Positions 35,243 through 44,036 of a stretch of 64,000 nucleotides of DNA are shown here, in pieces (the first letter of the stretch is position 1; each line of letters opens with the position of its first letter). The stretch is taken from NCBI RefSeq assembly GCF_003951285.1, contig NZ_RXFQ01000013.1:1-64000 (forward strand), written 5' to 3'. A program made the position numbers and the translations under genes. This DNA is from Variovorax beijingensis. Lineage in GTDB: Bacteria; Pseudomonadota; Gammaproteobacteria; Burkholderiales; Burkholderiaceae_C. The notes below the pieces were generated by a model. That model made no database searches. It saw only the letters and a program-made list of their open reading frames with translations, and was not told where the DNA came from.

Positions 35243-36292
35243 TCAACCTTTCGTTGCGGCGAGGTCGGCCGCGCACGGCACGTGCAGCTCGCCAACGGTG
35301 ACGGAACGCGCCGCCAGCACCGCGCGCAAGGTGGCCCGCGCCACCGCTTCGGCCGCCATGGTGCCGAGCACGGTCATGCCGGGGCTGGATTCGGCACCGG
35401 GGCCTTCGAGCGGGACGCGGCCGGTGGCCAGCGCGAACAGGGTGTCGCCGTCGCTCATCGTGTGCACCGGGTTGATGGCGCGCGCCAGGCCATCGTGCGC
35501 CACGCTGGCGAGGCGGTTGGCCTGCACCTTCGTCAGCACCGCGTCGGTCGCGATCACGCCGAGCGTGGTGTTGGTGCCCGCGAGCAGGGGCTTGGGCAGC
35601 TCGCCGCGCAGCAGTGCGCGGCGGGTGTCGAGCAGCGCGCGGCCGTCCTCGGTGCGCGCGCCGGCCACGGGCTGCGCGGTGTCCGGGTCGATCACGTCGC
35701 CCAGCGCGTTGACCGCGATGAGCGCGCCCACCGTCACGCCGCCCACGGTGACCGAGGCGGTGCCGATGCCGCCCTTCATCGCGCGGTGCACGCCGAAGAG
35801 CTTGCCCACGAGCGCGCCGCTGCCGGCGCCCACGTTGCCTTCTTCGGGTGCACCGCGGGTGGCCGCCTCGCAGGCCGCATAGCCGGCGGCGGCGTCGGGG
35901 CGGATGCGCGCGTCGCCCATGGGCAGGTCGAACAGCACGGCGGCCGGCACGATAGGCAGGGTGCCGAAGCGCACGTCCATGCCGATGCTGCGCTCCTCGA
36001 GCCAGCGCATCGCGCCTTCGGCCGCGGCCAGGCCCCAGGCGCTGCCGCCCGCCAGCATCACGCCATGCACCTGCTGCACCAGGTTGCCGGGCGAGAGCAG
36101 GTCGGTTTCGCGCGTGCCCGGCGCGGCGCCGCGCACGTCGACGCCGGCCACCGCCCCTTCGCGGGCGAGGATCACGGTGCAGCCGGTGGGCCGGCGCGCG
36201 TCGGAAAAATGGCCGACTTCGATGCCGGCCACATCGGTGATGGCGCCGGAAGACGAAGCAGGAGAAGAGGAAGCGGGTGACGAAGCAGGCAT
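35243..36292 (-). CDS. P1-family peptidase (DmpA/L-aminopeptidase-D-esterase type)
   Basis: Ntn-type hydrolase of 349 aa that should cleave itself into two chains and then hydrolyse N-terminal residues from short peptides or amides. Family features are GHFSDARRPTGCTVI, LLSPGNLVQQVHGVMLAGGSAWGLAA and NVGAGSGALVGK. At the expected autocleavage site it reads AGTNTTLGVIATDA (residues about 238-251). Here Thr242 or Thr243 would be the nucleophile where DmpA has Ser. The N-terminal 15 residues are Ser/Ala/Pro only. It lies 7 bases upstream of the TAXI gene and diverges from a DadA-like gene with 40 bases between starts. Confidence 0.86.
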   Translation of the reverse strand: MPASSPASSSPASSSGAITDVAGIEVGHFSDARRPTGCTVILAREGAVAGVDVRGAAPGTRETDLLSPGNLVQQVHGVMLAGGSAWGLAAAEGAMRWLEERSIGMDVRFGTLPIVPAAVLFDLPMGDARIRPDAAAGYAACEAATRGAPEEGNVGAGSGALVGKLFGVHRAMKGGIGTASVTVGGVTVGALIAVNALGDVIDPDTAQPVAGARTEDGRALLDTRRALLRGELPKPLLAGTNTTLGVIATDAVLTKVQANRLASVAHDGLARAINPVHTMSDGDTLFALATGRVPLEGPGAESSPGMTVLGTMAAEAVARATLRAVLAARSVTVGELHVPCAADLAATKG

Positions 36293-36332
36293 GGCGGCCG
36301 ATTATGGGACCGCCCCTCTACGATAGGCCCCC

Positions 36333-37631
36333 ATGACAGTTGCAAGAAGTTTCTCCGGCAGGGGCGCGGGACGCCATGTGGTCGTGATCGGCGCGGGCGC
36401 CGTGGGCAGTGCGACCGCCATCGAGGCCTTGCGCGCCGGCCTGCGCGTGACGGTGGTGGAGCCCGGCGAACCGGGCGGCCCGCAGGCCACGAGCTACGGC
36501 AATGCGGGTTGGCTCTCGTCGCATTCCGTGGTGCCGCCCGCGCTGCCCGGGGCCTGGCGCAAGGTGCCGGGCTGGCTGGCCGATCCGCTGGGGCCGCTCG
36601 CGCTGCGCTGGCGCCATCTGCCACGGGCCTTGCCCTGGCTGCTGCGCTACCTGGCCTCGGGCTGGACCGAGGCGCGCGTGCAGCGCACCGCCGACGCACT
36701 GCGCACGCTGCTGGCCGATGCACCGGCGCTGCATGCCGGGCTCGCCGCCGAGGCCGGCGTGCCGCAGCTCATCGAGCGGCGCGGCCTGCTGCATGCCTAC
36801 CGGTCGCGCGAGGAATTCGAGGGCGACGCGCTCGGCTGGCGCGTGCGCCGGCGCACCGGTGTGCAATGGGAGGAATGGCCGGCGGCTGAATTGCGCCGGC
36901 GCGAACCCGACCTCGACGCACGCTACACGCTCGGCATCTTCGTGCCCGAGGCCGGGCACTGCCGCAATCCCGGGGCCTATGTGGCGGCACTGGCGCGGCA
37001 TGCGCAGGAGGCCGGCGCGCAGCGCGTGGCGGCACGCGCCACCGGCTTTCGCATCGAGGGCGGGCGGCTGCGCGCGGTGCGCACCGATGCGGGCGAGATC
37101 GCCTGCGACGCCGCCGCCATCTGCGCAGGGGCGCGTTCGGGCCCGCTGGCCGCGGCCGCCGGATCGCCGGTGCCGCTTGAATCCGAACGCGGCTACCACG
37201 TGGTCGTCGAAGGCGCTTCGGTGGGGCCGCGCACGCCGACGATGGTGGCCGACGGCAAGCTCATCGCGCACTGGATGGATGGCGGCCTGCGCGCGGCCGG
37301 CCAGGTCGAGATCGGCGGGCTCGATGCCGCGCCCGACTGGCGGCGCGCGGAGATCCTGCACCGGCACCTGCTGTCGATGTTTCCGGCGCTTGCCACCCAG
37401 GCACCGGAGGCGGTGGCCGTGAAGCACTGGCTCGGCCACCGGCCCAGCCTGCCGGACGGGCTGCCCTGCATCGGCGCGTCCGCGGCCAGCGCGGACATCG
37501 TGCTGGCCTTCGGGCATGGGCACGTCGGCCTGTGCGGCTCGGCGCGCACCGGCAGGCTCGCGGCGCAGTTGCTTGCGGGTACCGCGCCCGAAACGGCGCT
37601 GGCTCCTTTCGATCCGGCCCGCTTCCGCTGA
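36333..37631 (+). CDS. FAD-dependent D-amino-acid dehydrogenase-like oxidoreductase (DadA-like)
   Basis: The 432-aa flavoprotein of the DAO/DadA family has an N-terminal dinucleotide fold (VVVIGAGAVGSATAIEALRAG, residues about 16-36). The FAD-linked TSYGNAGWLSS segment follows, and the C-terminal GHGHVGLCGSARTGRLAAQLL is typical of DadA. Substrates in this family include D-amino acids and N-methylated or cyclic amino acids. It is divergent from the P1 peptidase with only 40 bases between, so a shared regulator and a role in peptide or D-amino-acid use are possible. Confidence 0.88.
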   Translation: MTVARSFSGRGAGRHVVVIGAGAVGSATAIEALRAGLRVTVVEPGEPGGPQATSYGNAGWLSSHSVVPPALPGAWRKVPGWLADPLGPLALRWRHLPRALPWLLRYLASGWTEARVQRTADALRTLLADAPALHAGLAAEAGVPQLIERRGLLHAYRSREEFEGDALGWRVRRRTGVQWEEWPAAELRRREPDLDARYTLGIFVPEAGHCRNPGAYVAALARHAQEAGAQRVAARATGFRIEGGRLRAVRTDAGEIACDAAAICAGARSGPLAAAAGSPVPLESERGYHVVVEGASVGPRTPTMVADGKLIAHWMDGGLRAAGQVEIGGLDAAPDWRRAEILHRHLLSMFPALATQAPEAVAVKHWLGHRPSLPDGLPCIGASAASADIVLAFGHGHVGLCGSARTGRLAAQLLAGTAPETALAPFDPARFR

Positions 37632-37649
37632 CGGACGGCGTGGTCTTCC

Positions 37650-38117
37650 TCAGCGGTAGCCCTGGTAGATGCGGCTGCCGCCACCAGCCAGCACCAGCAG
37701 CACGTCGTAGGGATCGCGCCGGTCGCCGTAGGCGGCGCCGTCCATGCCCGGCGATCCCACCGGCATGCCGGGCACCGCGAGGCCGATGGCCTTGGGCTTT
37801 TCGCGCAGCAGCCTGTGCACTTCGCGCGCAGGCACGTGGCCTTCGAGCGCATAGCCGCCGACCAGGCCGGTGTGGCACGAACCCAGCCTGGCGGGAATGC
37901 CGAGCCGGCTGCGCGCGGCGCTGTTGCCGTCGTCGTGCACGCGGGTGGCGAAGCCGTTCGCGTTGAGGTGCCTGACCCAGTCCTGGCAGCAACCGCAATT
38001 CGGGTCTTTCCAGATCTCGACCATCGGCGCCGCGGCCGATGCGGCCAGCGGCCATGCCGCCGTGGATGCGAGCGCGAGCAACGGGGCGGCGCGCAGAAGA
38101 AGGGTGCGTCTTTGCAT
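37650..38117 (-). CDS. DUF411 exported copper-type metal-binding protein
   Basis: The 155-aa protein has a signal peptide (residues about 1-29) with twin Arg near the start (MQRRTLLLRAAP), possibly Tat-dependent. The DUF411 domain reads VEIWKDPNCGCCQDWVRHL with the CxCC metal site, then GSCHTGLVGGYALEGHVP and a final GxGxG segment. DUF411 proteins are often found with copper resistance genes; no such genes are nearby here. It is the last gene of a minus-strand operon, 13 bases after the 92-aa gene. Confidence 0.88.
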   Translation of the reverse strand: MQRRTLLLRAAPLLALASTAAWPLAASAAAPMVEIWKDPNCGCCQDWVRHLNANGFATRVHDDGNSAARSRLGIPARLGSCHTGLVGGYALEGHVPAREVHRLLREKPKAIGLAVPGMPVGSPGMDGAAYGDRRDPYDVLLVLAGGGSRIYQGYR

Positions 38118-38130
38118 GGTTTGTTTCTCC

Positions 38131-38409
38131 TCAGGGCGGCAGCTGCGCGCGGGCCTTGTCGGCCCACGCCTGCAGGTTGTCGAGCAGGTCTTTCTGGCTG
38201 AAGGAACAGCTCTCCTCGCTGAACAGCGCGCTCGATTCGAGCCGGTCGAGCAGGTTCAGCAGCACCTCGCCATAGCGCGGCGGCAGCGCCGCGAGCAGTT
38301 CGCTGCTCGCGCGCGCCTCGTTCGAGAGCGCGGCGACCGATCCGCCGCCGCCTTGCAGCGCCGCGATGCCGCCGCCGATGGCGTCGAGTTGCCGTGCGGC
38401 GGTGCTCAC
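38131..38409 (-). CDS. Small protein of unknown function, GTG start
   Basis: I do not recognise the 92-aa product. It is predicted soluble and helical, with an acidic tail and a Trp near the C-terminus (DNLQAWADKARAQLPP). The GTG at 38409 overlaps the GDPD stop as GTGA, which fixes the start; no ATG is available in this frame near it. It lies between GDPD and DUF411 genes and must be translated from the same transcript. The charged helical make-up might suit a protein-protein adaptor; that is only a guess. Confidence 0.7.
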   Translation of the reverse strand: MSTAARQLDAIGGGIAALQGGGGSVAALSNEARASSELLAALPPRYGEVLLNLLDRLESSALFSEESCSFSQKDLLDNLQAWADKARAQLPP

Positions 38410-39398
38410 GACGAAGCCTTTCCAGGTGGCGGCAGCGAGAGGCCGCGTTCGCGCATCAGGTCGCGCAGCACGTCGGGGTAGTCGGTGATGAGGCCGTCCA
38501 CACCCCAGTCCATCAGCCGCAGCATGTCGGCGCGCTGGTTCACGGTCCAGGGCAGCACCTTGAAGCCGAGTCCTTGCGCTTCCTTGATGGCGGCGGACGT
38601 CAGATCGCCATACGCCGGTGACCAGGTCACGGGCGCGCCGGGCTTGCCGGCGGCGGCCTTGACCAGCTGCGGCGTCGAAGCGAAGTCGGCCGCATCGAGG
38701 CCGGCCGTCCAGCGCCTGTCCTTGAGCGTGCGCGGCGAGCTCAGGTAGGCGCGCGGCAATTGCGGCGCAAGCTGGCCGACCAATGCGAGCGTGCGCCAGT
38801 CGAAGCTCTGGATGGTCACGCGGCCGCCCATCTGCGCCTTGTCGATCTCGGCGAGCAGGGCGCGCACCATCGGCTCGGGCGCGGCGGTCTCGTCGGGCTT
38901 GGCGGGGTCGATCTTGGTCTCGATGTTGAAGCGCACCGTGGCGGCCGCGGCGCCGCGTGCGCGCACATGGTCGAACAGCGCGGCCAGGGTCGGAATGCGC
39001 TCGCCGTCGCGCGGCTGCTGCAGCGCGAACTGCTTGCCGTAGTTGCTTGCGGGGTTCAGGCGGCCGACGTCGTAGCTCTGCAGTTGCGCCAGGCTGAGAG
39101 AACGGACGGTGGGGCCGGTCTTCGATGCGAGCCACGCACCGTTCGCGTCGCGCGTGTGGTCGGCATTGAGTGCGGTGTCGTGCGAGATCACGACCACGCC
39201 GTCGGCCGTGAGCCCGACGTCGAGTTCGAGCGTGTTCACGCCCATATCGATGGCGTTGGAGAAGGCCGCCAGCGTGTTCTCCGGTGCGAGCCCGCGTCCG
39301 CCTCGGTGCGCCTGCAGGTCGAAGTGCTGCTTGGCCGTGGGGAGAATGGCCGCGCAGCCCGCGACGAGCAATGCGGCAGCAAGCAGTGGGTATTTCAT
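38406..39398 (-). CDS. Glycerophosphodiester phosphodiesterase, lipoprotein
   Basis: Hydrolyses glycerophosphodiesters (deacylated phospholipids) to glycerol-3-phosphate and an alcohol. The 330-aa precursor has a lipobox LVAGC (Cys15), so it acts at the periplasmic side. The GDPD active-site sequence is LQAHRGGRGLAPENTLAAF with His-Arg and Glu, then LELDVGLTADGVVVISHD and the later FNIETKID metal ligand. It overlaps the DUF1439 gene upstream (ATGA) and the 92-aa gene downstream (GTGA), so four genes appear tightly coupled. Confidence 0.93.
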   Translation of the reverse strand: MKYPLLAAALLVAGCAAILPTAKQHFDLQAHRGGRGLAPENTLAAFSNAIDMGVNTLELDVGLTADGVVVISHDTALNADHTRDANGAWLASKTGPTVRSLSLAQLQSYDVGRLNPASNYGKQFALQQPRDGERIPTLAALFDHVRARGAAAATVRFNIETKIDPAKPDETAAPEPMVRALLAEIDKAQMGGRVTIQSFDWRTLALVGQLAPQLPRAYLSSPRTLKDRRWTAGLDAADFASTPQLVKAAAGKPGAPVTWSPAYGDLTSAAIKEAQGLGFKVLPWTVNQRADMLRLMDWGVDGLITDYPDVLRDLMRERGLSLPPPGKASS

Positions 39399-39979
39399 TT
39401 CAGCTGCACCTTGATGCCGTCGTCCTGCACCGTGATGTCGCCGATCTCGTAGGTCTTGCGCCCCACCGTGAGCTCCTCGGCCGTGAAGCTGCGCAGCACC
39501 TGCCCCTGCAGCAGCTCCTGCGCCACTACCGCGCCCACCTGCTGCAGGCGTTCCGCATCGCGGCCCTGCACGCCCTGCAGCTCGAGGCGCTCGGCCTTGG
39601 GCTGGTCCAGGCGCAGCGCGCGCGCGGCGGCGTCGTAGCGCAGCGCGCTGCTGACCGAGACCACGCCCTGCACCGGCGAGGCGGCCAGCAGGGGGCTGGC
39701 AATGGTCAGCGTGGCCGTGATGGCCGCGCGGTTGCCGCGCGCGTCCAGGCCCAGCTGCGGATCGCGCAGCCCGACCGTGAAGATCTCGGCATAGCGCTCG
39801 GCCACCGGAAAGCGCTTGGCGATCTGCGCCTGCAGTTCGTCGCGCGTGGCGGTGTATTCGCTGGTGAAGAAGTTGAAGCCGGCCAACGCGGAAAGCGGCG
39901 CCTGCACGGCGGCGGCACCGCACAGCGCGCGCAGCAGCATCCAGCGGCGGGAGGGGAAGGGCAAGGGGCGGATTTGCAT
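39395..39979 (-). CDS. DUF1439 exported protein
   Basis: The 194-aa protein has an N-terminal signal (about residues 1-33) with the mature form starting GFNFFTSEYTATRDELQAQI. It has the DUF1439 pattern of alternating beta strands and a central ITATLTIASPLLA strand, resembling lipid-binding TULIP/YceB-type folds. Its function is unknown. The stop overlaps the GDPD start by 4 bases. As first gene of the DUF1439-GDPD-92aa-DUF411 operon it suggests lipid handling at the envelope. Confidence 0.83.
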   Translation of the reverse strand: MQIRPLPFPSRRWMLLRALCGAAAVQAPLSALAGFNFFTSEYTATRDELQAQIAKRFPVAERYAEIFTVGLRDPQLGLDARGNRAAITATLTIASPLLAASPVQGVVSVSSALRYDAAARALRLDQPKAERLELQGVQGRDAERLQQVGAVVAQELLQGQVLRSFTAEELTVGRKTYEIGDITVQDDGIKVQLK

Positions 39980-40135
39980 ACTTCTCCGAGCTTGCCACAG
40001 CCTGCGGGGTTCCGGCGAGTTCAGGACTCCGGTCCGTTCGCCGGGCCCATGCTGCTACGCGGATGGGAAAATCTCCTACGCCGCGGCGACGCCCGGCAGG
40101 CCAGGTTCGAGGCCTCGGCAGGAAAAAGACGAACG

Positions 40136-41101
40136 ATGCAGGGCGCCACGCGAATCGGAATTTCTGGCTGGCGCTACGCGCCATGGCGCGGCCGCTTTTA
40201 TCCTGAGGGATTGGCGCAGCGCCTCGAGCTCGACTTCGCATCGCGCATGCTGCCCACCATCGAGATCAACGGCTCTTTCTATTCGCTGCAGCGCCCCGTG
40301 TCCTACCAGGCATGGCACGACGCGACGCCCGACGATTTCGTGTTTGCGGTGAAGGGACCGCGCTACATCACCCACAACCTGCGGCTCAAGGAACCGCGCG
40401 GTGCGCTGGCCAACTTCTTTGCATCGGGCGTGTTCGCGCTGGGCGCCAAGCTCGGGCCCATTCTCTGGCAGTTGCCGCCGTCGTTCGCCTACGACGCCGA
40501 TCGCCTCGAGGAGTTTCTGGCACTGCTGCCCCGGGACGGCCGGTCCGCCCTCGGGCTGGCGCGGCAGCACAACGAGAAGCTTGCCGACGACCGCACGTTG
40601 CTGAAGGCGCCCGCGAAGCTGCGCATCCGGCATGCGGTGGAAGTGCGCCATGCGAGCTTCGCGAATCCGGATTTCATTGCGATGCTGCGCCGGCATGGCG
40701 TCGCGCTGGTCGTCGCCGACACGGCGGGGCGCTGGCCGCTGCTCGAAGACCTGTGCGCCGACTTCATCTACATGCGGCTGCACGGCGACAAGGAGCTCTA
40801 CGCGAGCGGCTACGACGATGCCGCGCTCGACCGCTGGGCCGAGCGCATCGATGCCTGGCGCCATGGACGCCAGGTGAAGGACGCAAGGTTGATCGCGCCT
40901 TCGCGCCGGCTCTCCGGACGCAAGGGGCGCGACGTCTTCTGCTACTTCGACAACGATGTCAAGGTGCACGCGCCCTGCGACGCCGCACACCTGGCGGCCC
41001 GGCTCGGCGTGGCCACCGGCCTGGGGGCGGACGACCGCTTCGGCCTGCCGCCGGACATGGCCGCGCGAAAGCCGGCGCGTGCGCGGGCAGGCAGGAAGTA
41101 G
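40136..41101 (+). CDS. DUF72 family protein
   Basis: The 321-aa protein is a TIM-barrel DUF72 protein: IGISGWRYAPWRGRFYPEGL at the start, then EINGSFYSLQRP, and YMRLHG and DVFCYFDND in the C-terminal half. These are the standard family positions. The family (YecE-like) is common and of unknown activity; the fold and conserved acidic/aromatic residues suggest a hydrolase or isomerase. The start ATG at 40136 agrees with the family N-terminus. It converges with the amino acid ABC operon, with 19 bases between stops. Confidence 0.9.
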   Translation: MQGATRIGISGWRYAPWRGRFYPEGLAQRLELDFASRMLPTIEINGSFYSLQRPVSYQAWHDATPDDFVFAVKGPRYITHNLRLKEPRGALANFFASGVFALGAKLGPILWQLPPSFAYDADRLEEFLALLPRDGRSALGLARQHNEKLADDRTLLKAPAKLRIRHAVEVRHASFANPDFIAMLRRHGVALVVADTAGRWPLLEDLCADFIYMRLHGDKELYASGYDDAALDRWAERIDAWRHGRQVKDARLIAPSRRLSGRKGRDVFCYFDNDVKVHAPCDAAHLAARLGVATGLGADDRFGLPPDMAARKPARARAGRK

Positions 41102-41120
41102 CGCGGCGCTGGGTCCCGCC

Positions 41121-41888
41121 TCAGTCGTGCAGCGACGAAAGGAATTGCTTCAGCTCGGCCGTCTGCGGATTGCCGAACATGTCCGCCGGCGGCCCCATCT
41201 CGTGCACGCGGCCCTGATGCATGAAGATGACGCGGTCGCTCACCTTTCGCGCAAAGCTCATCTCGTGCGTGACCATCAGGAGCGTCATGCCTTCGTCGGC
41301 CAGCGACTCCACCACGCGCAGCACCTCGCCCACCAGTTCGGGGTCGAGCGCCGAAGTGATCTCGTCGCACAGCAGCACGGCGGGTTCCATCGCCAGCGCG
41401 CGGGCGATGGCCACGCGCTGTTGCTGGCCGCCCGAGAGCTGCTCGGGCATGGCGTCGAACTTTTCGGCCAGGCCCACGCGCTCGAGCAGCTTGCGCGCCT
41501 GCGAAGCCGCCTCCATGCCGCTGCGCTTCTTCACCAGCGTGGGGGCGAGCATCACGTTCTTGCCGACCGTGAGATGCGGAAACAGGTTGAAGCTCTGGAA
41601 GATCATGCCCACGCGCTGGCGCAGCTCGCGCATGGCCATGGCGCTCTCGTGCAGCAAGGGCTTGCCATCGACCGTGAGCGAGCCTTCCTGGAACACCTCG
41701 AGCCCGTTGATGCAGCGCAGCAGCGTGCTCTTGCCCGAGCCGCTCTTGCCGATGATGGCAATGACCTCGCCGCGTTTCACGTCGAGGTCGATGCCCTTGA
41801 GCACCTCGTTGGCGCCATACGACTTGCGCAGCGCGGTCACGCGCACGATCGGCGCGGCAAGGGTCGGGGGTTCAAGCACGGCGGCCAT
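41121..41888 (-). CDS. Polar amino acid ABC transporter ATP-binding protein (GlnQ-like)
   Basis: The 255-aa ATPase has Walker A GKSGSGKST, Q-loop MIFQSFNLFPHLTV, signature LSGGQQQR, Walker B LLCDEITSALDPELV and H-loop MVTHEMSFARKV. The ALDPEL and MSFAR wording is characteristic of polar amino acid transporters. Its start overlaps the end of the upstream permease by 17 bases. Last gene of the gntR-SBP-permease-permease-ATPase operon. Confidence 0.94.
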   Translation of the reverse strand: MAAVLEPPTLAAPIVRVTALRKSYGANEVLKGIDLDVKRGEVIAIIGKSGSGKSTLLRCINGLEVFQEGSLTVDGKPLLHESAMAMRELRQRVGMIFQSFNLFPHLTVGKNVMLAPTLVKKRSGMEAASQARKLLERVGLAEKFDAMPEQLSGGQQQRVAIARALAMEPAVLLCDEITSALDPELVGEVLRVVESLADEGMTLLMVTHEMSFARKVSDRVIFMHQGRVHEMGPPADMFGNPQTAELKQFLSSLHD

Positions 41889-42525
41889 GGGATTTCCTCT
41901 CGAGATTCTTGGCGTACAGGCTTACCGGGAAGCACAGCACGAAGTAAAGCAGCGCCACGCAGCTGAACACCACGAAGGGCTGGAAGGTGGCGTTCGAAAT
42001 CATGCTGCCGGCCTTGGTGAGTTCGACGAAACCGATCACCGAGGCGAGCGCAGTTCCCTTGATCACCTGCACCAGGAAGCCGACCGTTGGCGCGATCGCG
42101 ATCTTCACCGCCTGCGGCAGGATCACGTGGCGCATCTGCTCATTGAAGCTCAGCGCCAGGCTGCCCGAAGCTTCCCACTGGCCCTTGGGAATGGAGGCCA
42201 CGCAGCCGCGCCAGATCTCGGTGAGGAAGGCGCTGGTGTAGAGCGTGAGCGCCACGCTGGCCGCAGCCCATGCCGACACGTCGATGCCGAACAGCGCAAT
42301 GCCGAAGTAGGCGAGAAACAGCTGCATCAGCAGCGGGGTGCCCTGGAACAGCTGCACGTAGAGGCCGACGGCGCGACCCATGGCGCTGCCGCCGCGCAGC
42401 CGCAGGAACAGCAGCAGCGCGCCCACCAGCCCGCCGCCGATGAAGGCGATGAGCGAGAGCACGACGGTCCAGCGCAGCGCCATCAGCAGGTTGCGCAGGA
42501 TGTCCCAGAGAGAAAAATCGACCAT
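41872..42525 (-). CDS. Polar amino acid ABC transporter permease (second)
   Basis: The 217-aa HisM-type permease has five or so hydrophobic helices, with the substrate-path segment LYVQLFQGTPLLMQLFLAYFG and the EAA-type loop GQWEASGSLALSFNEQMRHVILPQAV. It forms a heterodimer with the permease encoded just upstream. The 18-base gap to that gene and a 17-base overlap with the ATPase show tight coupling. Confidence 0.93.
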   Translation of the reverse strand: MVDFSLWDILRNLLMALRWTVVLSLIAFIGGGLVGALLLFLRLRGGSAMGRAVGLYVQLFQGTPLLMQLFLAYFGIALFGIDVSAWAAASVALTLYTSAFLTEIWRGCVASIPKGQWEASGSLALSFNEQMRHVILPQAVKIAIAPTVGFLVQVIKGTALASVIGFVELTKAGSMISNATFQPFVVFSCVALLYFVLCFPVSLYAKNLERKSHGRRA

Positions 42526-42543
42526 GGTGGTGGCGTCCTGCGT

Positions 42544-43200
42544 TCAGCGGCCGAAGAAGAATCTCGGCCCGGCCCAGTTGAGCAGCCTGCGCAGCGCAAC
42601 GGCCAGTGCCAGGTAGAGCAGCGTGGCGACGATGAAGGCCTCGAAGGCGCGGAAGTTGCGGCTCTGGATGAGGTTGGCCGCGTAGCTCAGTTCCTCGGTG
42701 GAGATCTGTCCGCACACGGCCGAGCCCAGCATCACGATGATGATCTGGCTCACCATGGCGGGCCACACCTTCTTGAGCGCCGGCGGCAGCACCACGCGGG
42801 TGAACACCTGCACCTTGTCGAGCGCCAGGCTCACGGCCGCCTCGATCTGTCCCTTGGGCGTGGCCTCGATGCCGGCGCGGATGATCTCGGTGGCGTAGGC
42901 CCCGAGGTTCAACACCATCGCGATCACCGACGCCACCTCCGGCGTGAGCTTGACGCCCGCCGCGGGCAACCCGAAGAAGATGAAGAACAGCTGCACGATG
43001 AAGGGCGTGTTGCGGATCAGTTCCACATAGCTGCCGACCACCCAGCGCAGCCACGCCGGCCCGCTGGCGCGCGCCCAGGCGCAGGCCACGCCCACGGCCA
43101 TGCCGATGACGGTGGCGATGGCGGTCAAGCCGACCGTCCACGCGATGCCCTTGGCGAGCAGCCGCCAGTCGACGAGAACTGCACCGAAGTCGAATTCCAT
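42544..43200 (-). CDS. Polar amino acid ABC transporter permease (first)
   Basis: The 218-aa HisM/GlnP-type permease has YVELIRNTPFIVQLFFIFFGLP, the signature of amino acid channels, and the loop KGQIEAAVSLALDKVQVFTRVVLPPALKK that docks on the ATPase. It is 35 bases downstream of the binding-protein gene. Substrate specificity lies with the binding protein. Confidence 0.93.
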   Translation of the reverse strand: MEFDFGAVLVDWRLLAKGIAWTVGLTAIATVIGMAVGVACAWARASGPAWLRWVVGSYVELIRNTPFIVQLFFIFFGLPAAGVKLTPEVASVIAMVLNLGAYATEIIRAGIEATPKGQIEAAVSLALDKVQVFTRVVLPPALKKVWPAMVSQIIIVMLGSAVCGQISTEELSYAANLIQSRNFRAFEAFIVATLLYLALAVALRRLLNWAGPRFFFGR

Positions 43201-43235
43201 GGCCGCGCCTTTGTTCGAGGTTCAGCGAGCGAGGC

Positions 43236-44036
43236 TCAGACCGGCAGGTCGCCCGCGGCCTTGCCGAGCCACTTCTTCGACATGGCGTCCAGCGTGCCGT
43301 CCTTCTTGGCGGCGGCAATGATCTCATTGACCTTGGCCTTCAAGGCGGTTTCGCCCTTGGCCACGCCGACGAAGCAGGGGCTGTCTTTCAGCAGCAGCTT
43401 GAATTCGGCGCTCACCTTCGGGTTCTTGGCGAGCATGTCGCCGGCCACCGCCGCGCTGGTGGCAAGGGTTTGCGTCTGGCCGGCAACGAAGGCCGCAATG
43501 GTCGCGTTGTTGTCCTCGAAGCGGCGGTAGTCGACGTTCGGCGGCGCCACCTTGTTCAGTTCCTGGTCCTCCATTGCGCCGCGCGTCACGGCGACGGTCT
43601 TGCCGGCCATGTCGGCAAAGCTGGTGAGCTTCATGCTCTTGGCCGCGTACACGGCCTGGAAGAAGGGCGCGTAGGCCGAGGAAAAATCGATCACCTTCTC
43701 GCGCTCGGCGTTCTTGCCGAGCGTGGAGATCACGAGGTCGGCCTTGCGGGTCTGCAGGTAGGGAATGCGGTTGGCGCTGGTCACGGGCACCAGCTCGACC
43801 TTGACGCCGAGCTTGGCGGCGATCAGTTCGGCCATTTCCACATCGAGGCCCTGGGGCTTCATGTTCCTGTCCACCGAGCCGTAGGGCGGATAGTCGGTGG
43901 GCACGGCGATCTTGATGGTCTTGGCCTTCAGCACGTTGTCCAGGGCGTTCTGGGCCTGGGCAGTACCTGCCGCCGCCAGCATGGCAACGGATGCAAGCGC
44001 GAGCGAGAGGTGGCGTTTGGACGAAGAGAAAGTCAT
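43236..44036 (-). CDS. Polar amino acid ABC transporter binding protein
   Basis: The 266-aa precursor has a signal peptide ending AQAQN (about residue 29) and the family-3 binding-protein sequence IKIAVPTDYPPYGSVDRNMKPQGLDVEMAELIAAKLGVKVELVPV. The ATSANRIP-type Arg that binds the carboxylate is visible in TSANRIPYLQTRKADLV. The ligand is some polar amino acid or opine; it cannot be named. Its ATG overlaps the gntR stop by 4 bases, so the regulator and transporter share a transcript. Confidence 0.91.
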   Translation of the reverse strand: MTFSSSKRHLSLALASVAMLAAAGTAQAQNALDNVLKAKTIKIAVPTDYPPYGSVDRNMKPQGLDVEMAELIAAKLGVKVELVPVTSANRIPYLQTRKADLVISTLGKNAEREKVIDFSSAYAPFFQAVYAAKSMKLTSFADMAGKTVAVTRGAMEDQELNKVAPPNVDYRRFEDNNATIAAFVAGQTQTLATSAAVAGDMLAKNPKVSAEFKLLLKDSPCFVGVAKGETALKAKVNEIIAAAKKDGTLDAMSKKWLGKAAGDLPV

